From JBOGGX01 sp050744245 (GTDB lineage Bacteria > Actinomycetota > Acidimicrobiia > Acidimicrobiales > JBOGGX01), in NCBI GenBank assembly GCA_050744245.1, contig JBOGGX010000018.1, forward strand, positions 1-46,870: a stretch of DNA of 46,870 nucleotides, read 5' to 3'. The notes below the pieces were generated by a model. The model had not been told where the DNA came from, did no database searches, and worked only from the letters and a program-made list of their open reading frames with translations. How positions within the stretch are numbered: the first letter of the stretch is position 1; every line of letters starts with the position of its first letter. Below are positions 38,186 through 46,870 of this stretch, piece after piece. Both the position numbers and the translations under genes were made by a program.

Positions 38186-39547
38186 ATGTCTTCATCTCGA
38201 TGGCTGAGGCACGCCATCGGGGCGGTGTTCGGGGCGGGTGTGCTGTTCCTCATCGGTGACAGCGCCCTGGCCCAGGAAGCACCCCCCAACCCGCTGACGG
38301 AGACCGTCAGCACCTACCCCGAGCTGCTCGCGCCCATCACCAGCGGCGACTCTGGCGACTCGAACACGACGGGGACGGTCACCGGTGGCGACACCGGCGC
38401 GGCCTCGTCGACCTCGTCGAACCAGACTGCGGCCAGCTCGGGTGCCACCTCGTCGGGTGACACCGGTGCCGCCCACGCCGACGGGACCGCGACCAGCGGC
38501 GACAGCGGCGACTCGGGCGCCTCGGGCGACTCCGGGCCGGCGTTGGCCCTGGCGCCCTGCGTCACCGTGTTCGGCGATTGCCACAACGGGGCTGCGGCCA
38601 CCAGTGGCGACACCGGGGACACGGGTGACACCGGGGACACCGGCGACGCGTCGACCGACAACGACGCCCGTTCGGGTGACCCGGTCAACCTGGGCGACTC
38701 GGGCGACGTGACCACGTCGTCGGACAGCTCGAGCCAGGCCATCTCCGGTGACTCGACCACCCAGGGCACGATCCAGGGCGGCGACACCGGCGCCACCGGC
38801 GACGTCCGTGTCACGGACGACGGCCATGGGTCAGCGTGCGGCTACCCGTCACCCTGCGACAAGGGCGAAGGCCAGGGAACAACCAGCGGTGATTCTGGCG
38901 ACTCGAACACGACGGGTACGGTCACCGGTGGCGACACCGGAGCGGCCTCGTCGGCCTCGTCGAACCAGACCGCGGCCAGCTCTGGTGCCACCTCGTCGGG
39001 TGACACCGGTGCCGCCCACGCCGACGGGACCGCGACCAGCGGCGACAGCGGCGACTCTGGCGACTCGGGGGACTCGGGTCCGGCGCAGGCATCCACCGAT
39101 CGGCCGGACTCGTCGTATCCGGACAGGTACAAGGACAAGGGAAAGGACAAGCACAAGGACAAGGGCAAGGGCAAGAGCGATGATCATCGGCCGTGTGAGC
39201 CGCGGACCTACCGCCCGCACGGGTACGGCTGCGATCACGCCAGCCCCTCGGCGGCTCGGGCCCGGTCCACCTCCGGTGACACCGGGGACACGGGCGACAC
39301 CGGCAACACCGGCGACGCGTCGACCGCCGACGACGCCCGCTCAGGTGACTCGGTGAACAAGGGTGACTCGGGCGCCGTGTCGACCGCGTCGGCCAGCGCC
39401 AGCCGGGCCACCTCGGGCCGCTCGACCACTCAGGGCAACGTGTTCGGAGGCGACACCGGTGACACCGGTGGAGTCCGGCACGCCCATCCGAGTGGCCACA
39501 AGAGCGACCACGCGTGTGCGTGGCGCTGCGGGGTCAGGGCGGACTGA
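38186..39547 (+). CDS. Secreted Gly-Asp-Ser/Thr repeat protein with internal duplication and cysteine pairs
   Basis: A 453-residue protein. The N-terminus is a signal peptide (RHAIGAVFGAGVLFLIGDSA) with probable cleavage after Ala29 (ALA-QE). The mature part is low-complexity GDSGDT-type sequence. Block A (about 52-120, SGDSGDSNTTGTVTGGDTGA) is followed by Cys-x6-Cys, then block B (TSGDTGDTGDTGDTGDA). A Cys-x5-Cys precedes an almost identical block A'. An inserted Lys/Asp-rich linker (YKDKGKDKHKDKGKGK) with Cys-x11-Cys precedes block B', and the protein ends Cys-x3-Cys. Each block thus carries its own cysteine pair. There are no aromatic-rich or known binding domains, and no membrane anchor after the signal. 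The Asp density suggests Ca2+ binding; a spore-coat, matrix or surface-filament role is inference. GAAGGAGAG precedes ATG 38186. Confidence 0.75.
   Translation: MSSSRWLRHAIGAVFGAGVLFLIGDSALAQEAPPNPLTETVSTYPELLAPITSGDSGDSNTTGTVTGGDTGAASSTSSNQTAASSGATSSGDTGAAHADGTATSGDSGDSGASGDSGPALALAPCVTVFGDCHNGAAATSGDTGDTGDTGDTGDASTDNDARSGDPVNLGDSGDVTTSSDSSSQAISGDSTTQGTIQGGDTGATGDVRVTDDGHGSACGYPSPCDKGEGQGTTSGDSGDSNTTGTVTGGDTGAASSASSNQTAASSGATSSGDTGAAHADGTATSGDSGDSGDSGDSGPAQASTDRPDSSYPDRYKDKGKDKHKDKGKGKSDDHRPCEPRTYRPHGYGCDHASPSAARARSTSGDTGDTGDTGNTGDASTADDARSGDSVNKGDSGAVSTASASASRATSGRSTTQGNVFGGDTGDTGGVRHAHPSGHKSDHACAWRCGVRAD
38339..39485 (+). repeat. Internal DNA duplication (A-B then A'-B') within the repeat protein gene
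   Basis: The block A DNA near 38339-38538 recurs near 38881-39080 with few changes, including matching stretches such as ACGGTCACCGGTGGCGACAC. Block B near 38600-38815 recurs near 39270-39485 with more change. The duplication followed by divergence of the linkers explains the architecture of the protein. Confidence 0.7.
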
Positions 39548-39561
39548 CCTTGCCGTGGTTG

Positions 39562-39595
39562 GGGTGGGGCGCTCGGTCGAACGGGCGCCCCACCC
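39562..39595. terminator. Hairpin after the repeat protein gene, first of two
   Basis: GGGTGGGGCGC (39562-39572) and GCGCCCCACCC (39585-39595) form a perfect 11-bp stem 14 bases after the stop codon. Lacking a T-run it is not a classical terminator, but placement fits transcription termination or mRNA protection. Confidence 0.55.
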
Positions 39596-39597
39596 TG

Positions 39598-39730
39598 ACC
39601 ATCACAAGAGCGACCACGCAACCGCGTGGCGCACGGGAACAGGCGGACTGGTCCCTCTCGCGGGGTCAGGGCGGAAGTGACCCTGCATGGCCGGGGTGGG
39701 GCGCTCGCTTCCATTGGGCGCCCCGCCCCG
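39598..39730 (+). repeat. Imperfect tandem copy of the gene's end and its hairpin
   Basis: The sequence after the first hairpin repeats the end of the coding region: CACAAGAGCGACCACGC recurs at about 39603, again in a frame encoding HKSDHATAWRTG, against HKSDHACAWRCG at the protein C-terminus. A second hairpin follows: CGGGGTGGGGCGC (39692-39704) with GCGCCCCGCCCCG (39718-39730), 13 bp with one G-T pair. The two copies differ by substitutions and small indels. Confidence 0.6.
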
Positions 39731-39746
39731 TGCCCACCGCCACCCG

Positions 39747-40443
39747 TCAGTGGGCCAGCTCGATGAACAGGAAGGAGAGACCGAACCCCATGACGGTCGC
39801 CAGCCCGGCCACGTGGCCGCTCCGCTGATTGGCCACGGGGATGAGCTCGGTCGTGACCGTCGCCAGCAGGTAGCCGCCGGCGAAGGCGAGCACGAGGGCG
39901 ATCGTGGTGTTTGGCGCCGATCGGAGGACGCCGTAGCCGAGCGTGGCCACGGCGCCGCACAGCAGCATGAGCACCACCCAGAACGACAGGATGGTCCGGG
40001 CCGGGAGTCCCCGCGTGATGCGCTTCTCGGTCCAGTTGATGGCCTCGGGCACGCCGCAGAGGAAGACGCCCGTGATGACCGCAGGACCCAGGCCCTGGCC
40101 GATCAGCAGGCTGCCGACGATGACGACCGATTCGCACGAGACGTCGAGCGCGGCGGAGGCCGCCAGCGGTCCGGTGAGCGGCATCTGCCGGTCGCGACCG
40201 ACCGCTTCGGCCATGAGGTACGAGGCCACCGCCCCGAGGGCGAGACCCAGCGCGGCGCGGCCCGTCGCGGCCGAAAGGCCGGCCGCGTCCTCGAAGAGCT
40301 CGAAGGTGATCGCGCTGATCAGCGCCCCCACGCCGACACCGAGCAGGATGCCCGTCCAACGATGAGCAGGAGGGACCGCAGCTCGACCAGGCCACCGACC
40401 ACAAAGGACGATCCGGCCAGGGTGCCCCACAGCAGGGCCTCGA

Positions 40444-40447
<4 letters not shown>
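39747..40447 (-). pseudogene. ZIP-family metal transporter, frameshifted
   Basis: A divalent-metal transporter of about 230 residues. The N-terminal frame begins ATG 40447 (MIEALLWGTLAGSSFVVGGL). Near 40390 the reading switches to the frame of 39747, which continues WTGILLGVGVGALISAITFE, LGLALGAVASYLMAEA, LDVSCESVVIVGSLLIGQGL, LSFWVVLMLLCGAVATLGYG, LVLAFAGGYLLATVTTELIP and VAGLATVMGFGLSFLFIELA. The start overlaps the stop of the P-type ATPase gene (ATGA), so the pair was an operon of an ATPase and a ZIP transporter. If the frameshift is real the ZIP is inactive; a sequencing indel would restore it. The frame stays open to 40838 only as a shadow of the ATPase gene. Confidence 0.7.
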
Positions 40448-43266
<2,819 letters not shown>

Positions 43267-43294
43267 GACGCGATCCTCTCACCTGTCGGCAAGA

Positions 43295-43744
43295 GTGGAC
43301 GGCGTGGTGCCCCGGACGCCGTACCGGCACGAGATCAGGGTCCGCTACGGCGAGGTCGACCTTCAGGGCGTCGTGTTCAACGCCCACTACCTCGCCTATT
43401 GCGACGACGCCGCCGACGTCTGGCTGCGGACCTTCCCCAGCGGCATCGGGTCGGGGACATGGGACATCATGCTGAAGCGCGCGGAGATCACATGGCACGG
43501 ACCGGCCGGTCTCCACGACATGCTGGCCATCGATGTCGGCATCCGCCGGTGGGGCGACCGATCCTTCGACGTCGGGTTCGAAGGCGCCGTCGCCGAGCGG
43601 CGGGTGTTCTCGGCCACCAACACCTATGTCGCCGTCGCCGACGGCACGCGCCAGGCCACACGCGTGCCCGACGAGTTCCGGTCGGCCGCGGCCGCCTTCC
43701 TGCTGCCCGCCGCCGACGAAGGCCGGTCGAACAACGTCATGTGA
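43295..43744 (+). CDS. Hot-dog-fold acyl-CoA thioesterase
   Basis: A thioesterase of about 149 residues of the 4HBT/YbgC class, likely hydrolysing an acyl-CoA. The catalytic-loop region YGEVDLQGVVFNAHYLAYCD contains the conserved Asp, Asn and His, followed by DDAADVWLRTF, AEITWHGPAGLHDMLAIDVG, RWGDRSFDVGFEGAV and FSATNTYVAVADGTRQATRV. The start among GTG 43295, 43304 or 43307 is uncertain as no ribosome-binding site is clear. Divergent from the P-type ATPase gene across a 28-base spacer (with GTG 43295). It precedes the ABC importer but is separated from it by 129 bases with a structured leader, so it is probably a separate unit. Confidence 0.8.
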   Translation: MDGVVPRTPYRHEIRVRYGEVDLQGVVFNAHYLAYCDDAADVWLRTFPSGIGSGTWDIMLKRAEITWHGPAGLHDMLAIDVGIRRWGDRSFDVGFEGAVAERRVFSATNTYVAVADGTRQATRVPDEFRSAAAAFLLPAADEGRSNNVM

Positions 43745-43797
43745 CCGGTAGCGCTGACGATGCCTCATCGGACGGCCGGGAAGGGCGCCGACGGAAA

Positions 43798-43858
43798 TCG
43801 ACGGGTCGTTCGACAGGCTCTGGGCCGTTTGGCCCATTGCGGCCGAGGCACCCGTCGA
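43798..43858 (+). promoter_or_regulatory. Structured leader upstream of the ABC importer
   Basis: TCGACGGGT (43798-43806) pairs with ACCCGTCGA (43850-43858), enclosing an inner hairpin TGGGCC-GTTT-GGCCCA (43821-43836). The outer stem ends 15 bases before the lipoprotein start at 43874. It matches no riboswitch class I can identify. A regulatory RNA is possible; so is a coincidental GC-rich fold. Confidence 0.35.
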
Positions 43859-43873
43859 CTAGAAAAGCCGACC

Positions 43874-44968
43874 ATGTCAATCAGGTTTGTTAGGAAGACG
43901 CCGGCGCGCCGCCGCCGCCCGCGGGCGTGGGTCGGTCTCATGGCCGCCATCGTCCTCCTGACCGCCTGCGGCGACGACGCCGGCTCCGGCTCCTCTTCGG
44001 GTTCGGGTGGCGGCGATGCGGCGGTCACGCTGCGCCTCGGCTACTTCCCCAACGTCACCCACGCCCCGGCGATCATCGGGCTGGAACAGGGCCTCTTCGC
44101 CGAGGCGTTGGGCGACGGGGTCAGCCTCGAGCCGGCGTCGTTCAACGCCGGCACCGAGGCCATCGAGGCCCTGTTCTCCGGCGCGCTCGACGCCTCGTTC
44201 ATCGGGGCCAACCCGGCCATCAACGGGTTCGCCCAATCGAACGGCGAGGCGCTGCGCATCGTTTCGGGCACGACGTCGGGCGGCGCCTTCCTGGTCGTCC
44301 AGCCCGAGATCACGAGCGTCGATGACCTGCGGGGGGCCACCCTGGCCACGCCGTCGCTGGGCAACACGCAGGACGTGGCCCTGCGGGCGTTCCTGGCCGA
44401 CGAGGGGTTCTCGACCGACACCACCGGCGGGGGTGACGTCTCGATCGTCCCGCAGGCCAACGCCGACACCCTCACCGCGTTCCAGCAGGGTCGGGTCGAC
44501 GGGGCGTGGGTGCCGGAACCGTGGGCCACCCGGCTGATCCTCGAGGGCGGCGGCGGGGTGCTGATCGACGAGGCCGACCTCTGGCCCGACGGCCGGTTCG
44601 TCACCACCCACCTCATCGTGGCCACCGGGTTCCTCGAGGAGCACCCCGACACCGTGCGCGACCTGCTGTCCGGGCTGGTCGACTCGATCGAGCTCGCCAA
44701 CGACAACCCGGCCGAGGCCCAGAGGGTCACCAACGCCGGCATCGAGGCCGTCACCTCGAGCGCGTTGCCGGCCGAGACCACCGACGGGGCGTGGGCCAAC
44801 CTCACCTTCACCTGGGATCCGATCGCCTCGTCGCTCGTCGTATCGGCCGAGGACGCCGAGGCCGTCGGGCTCCTCGAACCGGTCGACCTCGACGGCATCT
44901 ACGAGCTCGATCTGCTCAACGAGGTGCTGGCGGACCGGCAGCTCGAGGAGGTGCAATCGTCCACGTGA
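43874..44968 (+). CDS. ABC importer substrate-binding lipoprotein, SsuA/TauA/NrtA-like
   Basis: A periplasmic-type binding protein of 364 residues anchored as a lipoprotein: the signal peptide ends LMAAIVLLTAC with lipid-modified Cys32. The mature part reads TLRLGYFPNVTHAPAIIGLE, QGLFAEALG, FNAGTEAIEALFSGALDASF, GANPAINGFAQSNGEALRIV and ATPSLGNTQDVALRAFLADE, which is the NMT1/SsuA pattern. LTAFQQGRVDGAWVPEPWAT is the ligand-closing segment. The substrate could be an alkanesulfonate, taurine, nitrate or thiamine precursor; sulfonate is the usual default. ATG 43874 follows the basic N-terminus well. The stop overlaps the next GTG start. Confidence 0.85.
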   Translation: MSIRFVRKTPARRRRPRAWVGLMAAIVLLTACGDDAGSGSSSGSGGGDAAVTLRLGYFPNVTHAPAIIGLEQGLFAEALGDGVSLEPASFNAGTEAIEALFSGALDASFIGANPAINGFAQSNGEALRIVSGTTSGGAFLVVQPEITSVDDLRGATLATPSLGNTQDVALRAFLADEGFSTDTTGGGDVSIVPQANADTLTAFQQGRVDGAWVPEPWATRLILEGGGGVLIDEADLWPDGRFVTTHLIVATGFLEEHPDTVRDLLSGLVDSIELANDNPAEAQRVTNAGIEAVTSSALPAETTDGAWANLTFTWDPIASSLVVSAEDAEAVGLLEPVDLDGIYELDLLNEVLADRQLEEVQSST

Positions 44969-45795
44969 CCGGGCCGGCCCCACAGCTGCTCGACGCCCCC
45001 GCGTTCGGCACCGCGACGGGCGATCGGGCCGACGGGTTCGTGACCGTCCACCGGCCACGGATCGCGTTGCACCAGGTGGCCAAGGTCTACGGCCACGGGG
45101 CGGGCGCGATCGCGGCGCTCGACCCGATCCAGCTTGCCGTGCGGCCCCGGGAGTTCGTCTGCCTGGTCGGGGCGTCAGGATGCGGCAAGAGCACCCTGCT
45201 CAGCCTGGTCGCCGGGCTCGATCCGCCCACCTCGGGTCGGGTCGAGGTCGACGGCCGGGCCGCGCTCATGTTCCAGGAGTCGGCCCTGTTCCCGTGGCTC
45301 ACCGTCGGCGCCAACATCGAGCTCGCCCTGCGTCTCCGGGGCGTGCCCAGGTCCGATCGCCGGGCCCGGGCGGCGCGGCTGCTGCGCACCGTCCACCTCG
45401 AGGGCTACGGACACAAGCGGCCCCACGAGCTGTCGGGGGGCATGCGCCAACGGGTGGCGCTGGCCCGGGCCTTCGCCCAGGACGCCGACATCCTGCTCAT
45501 GGACGAGCCGTTCGGCGCCCTCGACGCCATGACCCGCGACCTGCTCCACGACGAGCTCGAATCGCTATGGCGCGACCGCGACCTCACCGTGCTGTTCGTC
45601 ACCCACAACGTGCGGGAGGCGGTGCGGCTCGCCGACCGCATCGTGCTGCTGTCGAGCCGGCCGGGCCGGATCGAGGGCGAGTTCCCGATCGACATCGAAC
45701 GCCCCCGCCGCATCGAGTCGCCCGAGGTCAGCGCGCGGGCCGCGGCGATCACCGACCGGCTGCGCCAGGAGGTTCGCCGCCATGCCGACCCTTGA
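44965..45795 (+). CDS. ABC importer ATPase, SsuB/TauB-like
   Basis: An ATPase of 276 residues energising the importer. A short N-terminal extension leads to VGASGCGKSTLLSLVAGLD (Walker A), the Q-loop ALMFQESALFPWLTVGANIE, the signature HELSGGMRQRVALARAFAQD, Walker B ILLMDEPFGALDAMTRDLLH, and the switch VLFVTHNVREAVRLADRIVL. GTG 44965 overlaps the binding-protein stop (GTGA), indicating coupled translation. The 3' end overlaps the permease start by 14 bases. The QESALFPW loop is typical of the nitrate/sulfonate/taurine family. Confidence 0.9.
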   Translation: MTGPAPQLLDAPAFGTATGDRADGFVTVHRPRIALHQVAKVYGHGAGAIAALDPIQLAVRPREFVCLVGASGCGKSTLLSLVAGLDPPTSGRVEVDGRAALMFQESALFPWLTVGANIELALRLRGVPRSDRRARAARLLRTVHLEGYGHKRPHELSGGMRQRVALARAFAQDADILLMDEPFGALDAMTRDLLHDELESLWRDRDLTVLFVTHNVREAVRLADRIVLLSSRPGRIEGEFPIDIERPRRIESPEVSARAAAITDRLRQEVRRHADP

Positions 45796-46657
45796 GCTGA
45801 GCACGCGGGTCGACGAGGAGCTGGCCGGCCTCGACGCCCTGGAGACCCCGATCGCGCCCACGGTGAGCCGGGCCCGCCGGCTGTGGCGGGCGACCTGGCC
45901 CAAGCTCATGGCCGCCGGCCTCGGCCTGTTCATCTGGCAGGTGGTCGTGTGGTCCGGCTGGAAGCCGGAGTACGTGCTGCCCGGCCCGGTCGCCGTGTTC
46001 ACGACATTGGGCGAGCTGATCGCCGACGGCACGATCGGCACGGCGGTGGCCATCACCATCCAGCGGGCGATCGTCGGTTTCACCCTGGCCATCGTGATCG
46101 GCGTGACGCTCGGGTCGCTGGTGGCCCGCATCCCCGTGCTGCGGGCGGCGGTCGGTTCGCTCATCACCGGGCTCCAGACCATGCCGTCGATCGCCTGGTT
46201 CCCGTTGGCCATCCTGTTGTTCCAGCTGACCGATCGGGCGATCCTGTTCGTCGTCGTGCTGGGCGCGGCGCCTTCCATCGCCAACGGGCTCATCGCCGGG
46301 GCCGACCACATCCCGCCGCTACTGCTCCGTGCCGGCCGGGTGCTCGGCGCCCGCGGCTTCGCCGCCTACCGCTACGTCATCCTCCCGGCGTCGCTGCCGT
46401 CGTTCATCTCCGGGCTGAAGCAGGGCTGGGCGTTCGCCTGGCGCAGCCTGATGGCCGGCGAGCTGCTGGTGGTCATCGTCGGCCGGTTCTCGGTCGGTTA
46501 CCTCCTGCAGCAGAACCGCGAGCTGTCCAACGCCGAAGGGCTGATCGCGTTCATGATCGTGATCCTCGTCATCGGCATCGTGGTCGACAGCCTGTTGTTC
46601 GGGACGCTCGACCGGGCCATCCGCCGCCGCTGGGGCCTGCTCGAGTCGAGGTCCTGA
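45782..46657 (+). CDS. ABC importer permease, SsuC/TauC-like
   Basis: A 291-residue BPD-type permease with about six membrane helices: MAAGLGLFIWQVVVWSGW, TVAITI-type segment GTAVAITIQRAIVGFTLAIV, the GLQTMPSIAWFPLAILLFQL segment typical of this family, AILFVVVLGAAPSIANGLIA, and the coupling-helix EAA-like stretch AGRVLGARGFAAYRYVILPA. SLPSFISGLKQGWAFAWRSL and FMIVILVIGIVVDSLLFGTL complete it. ATG 45782 overlaps the ATPase gene. A hairpin lies just beyond the stop. Confidence 0.85.
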   Translation: MPTLELSTRVDEELAGLDALETPIAPTVSRARRLWRATWPKLMAAGLGLFIWQVVVWSGWKPEYVLPGPVAVFTTLGELIADGTIGTAVAITIQRAIVGFTLAIVIGVTLGSLVARIPVLRAAVGSLITGLQTMPSIAWFPLAILLFQLTDRAILFVVVLGAAPSIANGLIAGADHIPPLLLRAGRVLGARGFAAYRYVILPASLPSFISGLKQGWAFAWRSLMAGELLVVIVGRFSVGYLLQQNRELSNAEGLIAFMIVILVIGIVVDSLLFGTLDRAIRRRWGLLESRS

Positions 46658-46670
46658 GGCCAACCGCAAA

Positions 46671-46713
46671 CTCGACGCAGTTACGGTCGAATTCCGACCG
46701 TAGGTGCGTCGAG
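46671..46713. terminator. Hairpin after the importer operon
   Basis: CTCGACGCA (46671-46679) pairs with TGCGTCGAG (46705-46713), and, after a two-base mismatch, TACGGTCG (46682-46689) with CGACCGTA (46695-46702) around a 5-base loop. The 17 paired positions and position after the permease stop suggest a terminator. Confidence 0.6.
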
Positions 46714-46729
46714 AATGCGCGGCCCGGTC

Positions 46730-46870
46730 AGCTGGGACGACCGCCACCGCCGACCGGGCCAGATCGAGCGCGCCCAGGGCGCCGGCGGCCACGCCGTCCG
46801 GCACCATCGCCAGCCGGCCGGCCAGGTCGAGGTCGGCCAGCAGCGCCGACCGCGCCGCGCGCCGCCTGAG
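46730..46870 (-). CDS. C-terminal part of an unrecognised gene, cut by the window edge
   Basis: Reading leftward from the edge, one frame gives an uninterrupted, plausible protein (SALLADLDLAGRLAMVPDGV, AAGALGALDLARSAVAVVPA). In that frame no stop occurs before 46319, where it would overlap the permease antisense; another frame has a TGA near 46728. The gene therefore may end there after a frameshift, or the reading may be spurious. It is convergent with the importer operon, with the hairpin at 46671-46713 between them. No family is recognised. Confidence 0.25.

Noticed and set aside
38339..39485. Regular repeats as a possible CRISPR array
   Set aside because: The repeats are in-frame tripeptide-based coding repeats of variable length without uniform spacers.
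38186..39547. Bacterial collagen-like protein
   Set aside because: Glycine recurs every third residue only in short runs and proline is almost absent from the repeats, so a collagen triple helix is not supported.
43745..43873. TPP or S-adenosylmethionine riboswitch
   Set aside because: The conserved core sequences of these classes are not present.

Overview
The window is a GC-rich actinobacterial chromosome segment. The inference rests on high GC with GTG starts, an F420-type luciferase-like oxidoreductase, a LigC-type ATP-dependent ligase, a zf-HC2 anti-sigma-like protein and a LexA-like box of the CGAAC-N4-GTTYG type. An uncultured Acidimicrobiia-like lineage is plausible, but nothing here fixes the genus.

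The left part (1-13,350) is an accessory region in decay. It holds a truncated ISAzo13-like transposase and a restriction-modification cluster: a winged-helix protein and beta-class methyltransferase flanked by two divergent homologues of one PD-(D/E)XK-type nuclease. Next come a degenerate tRNA-Arg(ACG), a 32-bp perfect palindrome, a multiply frameshifted tyrosine integrase, a HigBA-type module with frameshifted toxin, and pseudogenes of a phosphotransferase, a Gfo/Idh/MocA dehydrogenase, an AAA-type ATPase regulator, an SDR and a YjbR protein. A tRNA-Arg(UCU) lacking its 3' part is joined to a DUF433 scrap. Apparently intact here are an FtsX-type permease, VapBC and a serine hydrolase.

From 13,350 onward most genes are intact. 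A LigC-type ligase is followed by a tightly packed six-gene operon (14,603-21,297) of LLM oxidoreductase, aldehyde dehydrogenase, class III aminotransferase, Fe-S CCG-domain protein, GlcD-like flavoprotein and a small protein; it looks like an amine or omega-amino-acid oxidation pathway. After a VOC gene comes the most unusual unit: three genes coupled by ATGA overlaps (21,828-25,911), encoding a sigma-factor-like protein, a zf-HC2 protein with a large extra domain, and a short Rad50-like ATPase with a CxxC hook. A DrrAB-type exporter follows, with a 14-bp inverted repeat over the permease start codon.

The region 28.1-37.7 kb holds two CorA transporters, a second FtsX-type permease, VOC and AraC genes, DNA polymerase IV with an apparent SOS box on its start codon, a ModC remnant, a pirin and a CapA-type phosphatase. 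At 37.7-39.7 kb a LuxR-type HTH protein is divergent from a secreted Gly-Asp-Ser/Thr repeat protein built as an internal duplication with four cysteine pairs. The right end holds a Ca-type P-type ATPase overlapping a frameshifted ZIP transporter gene, a hot-dog thioesterase and an SsuACB/TauABC-like importer with a foldable leader. Hairpins sit at several convergent gene junctions.
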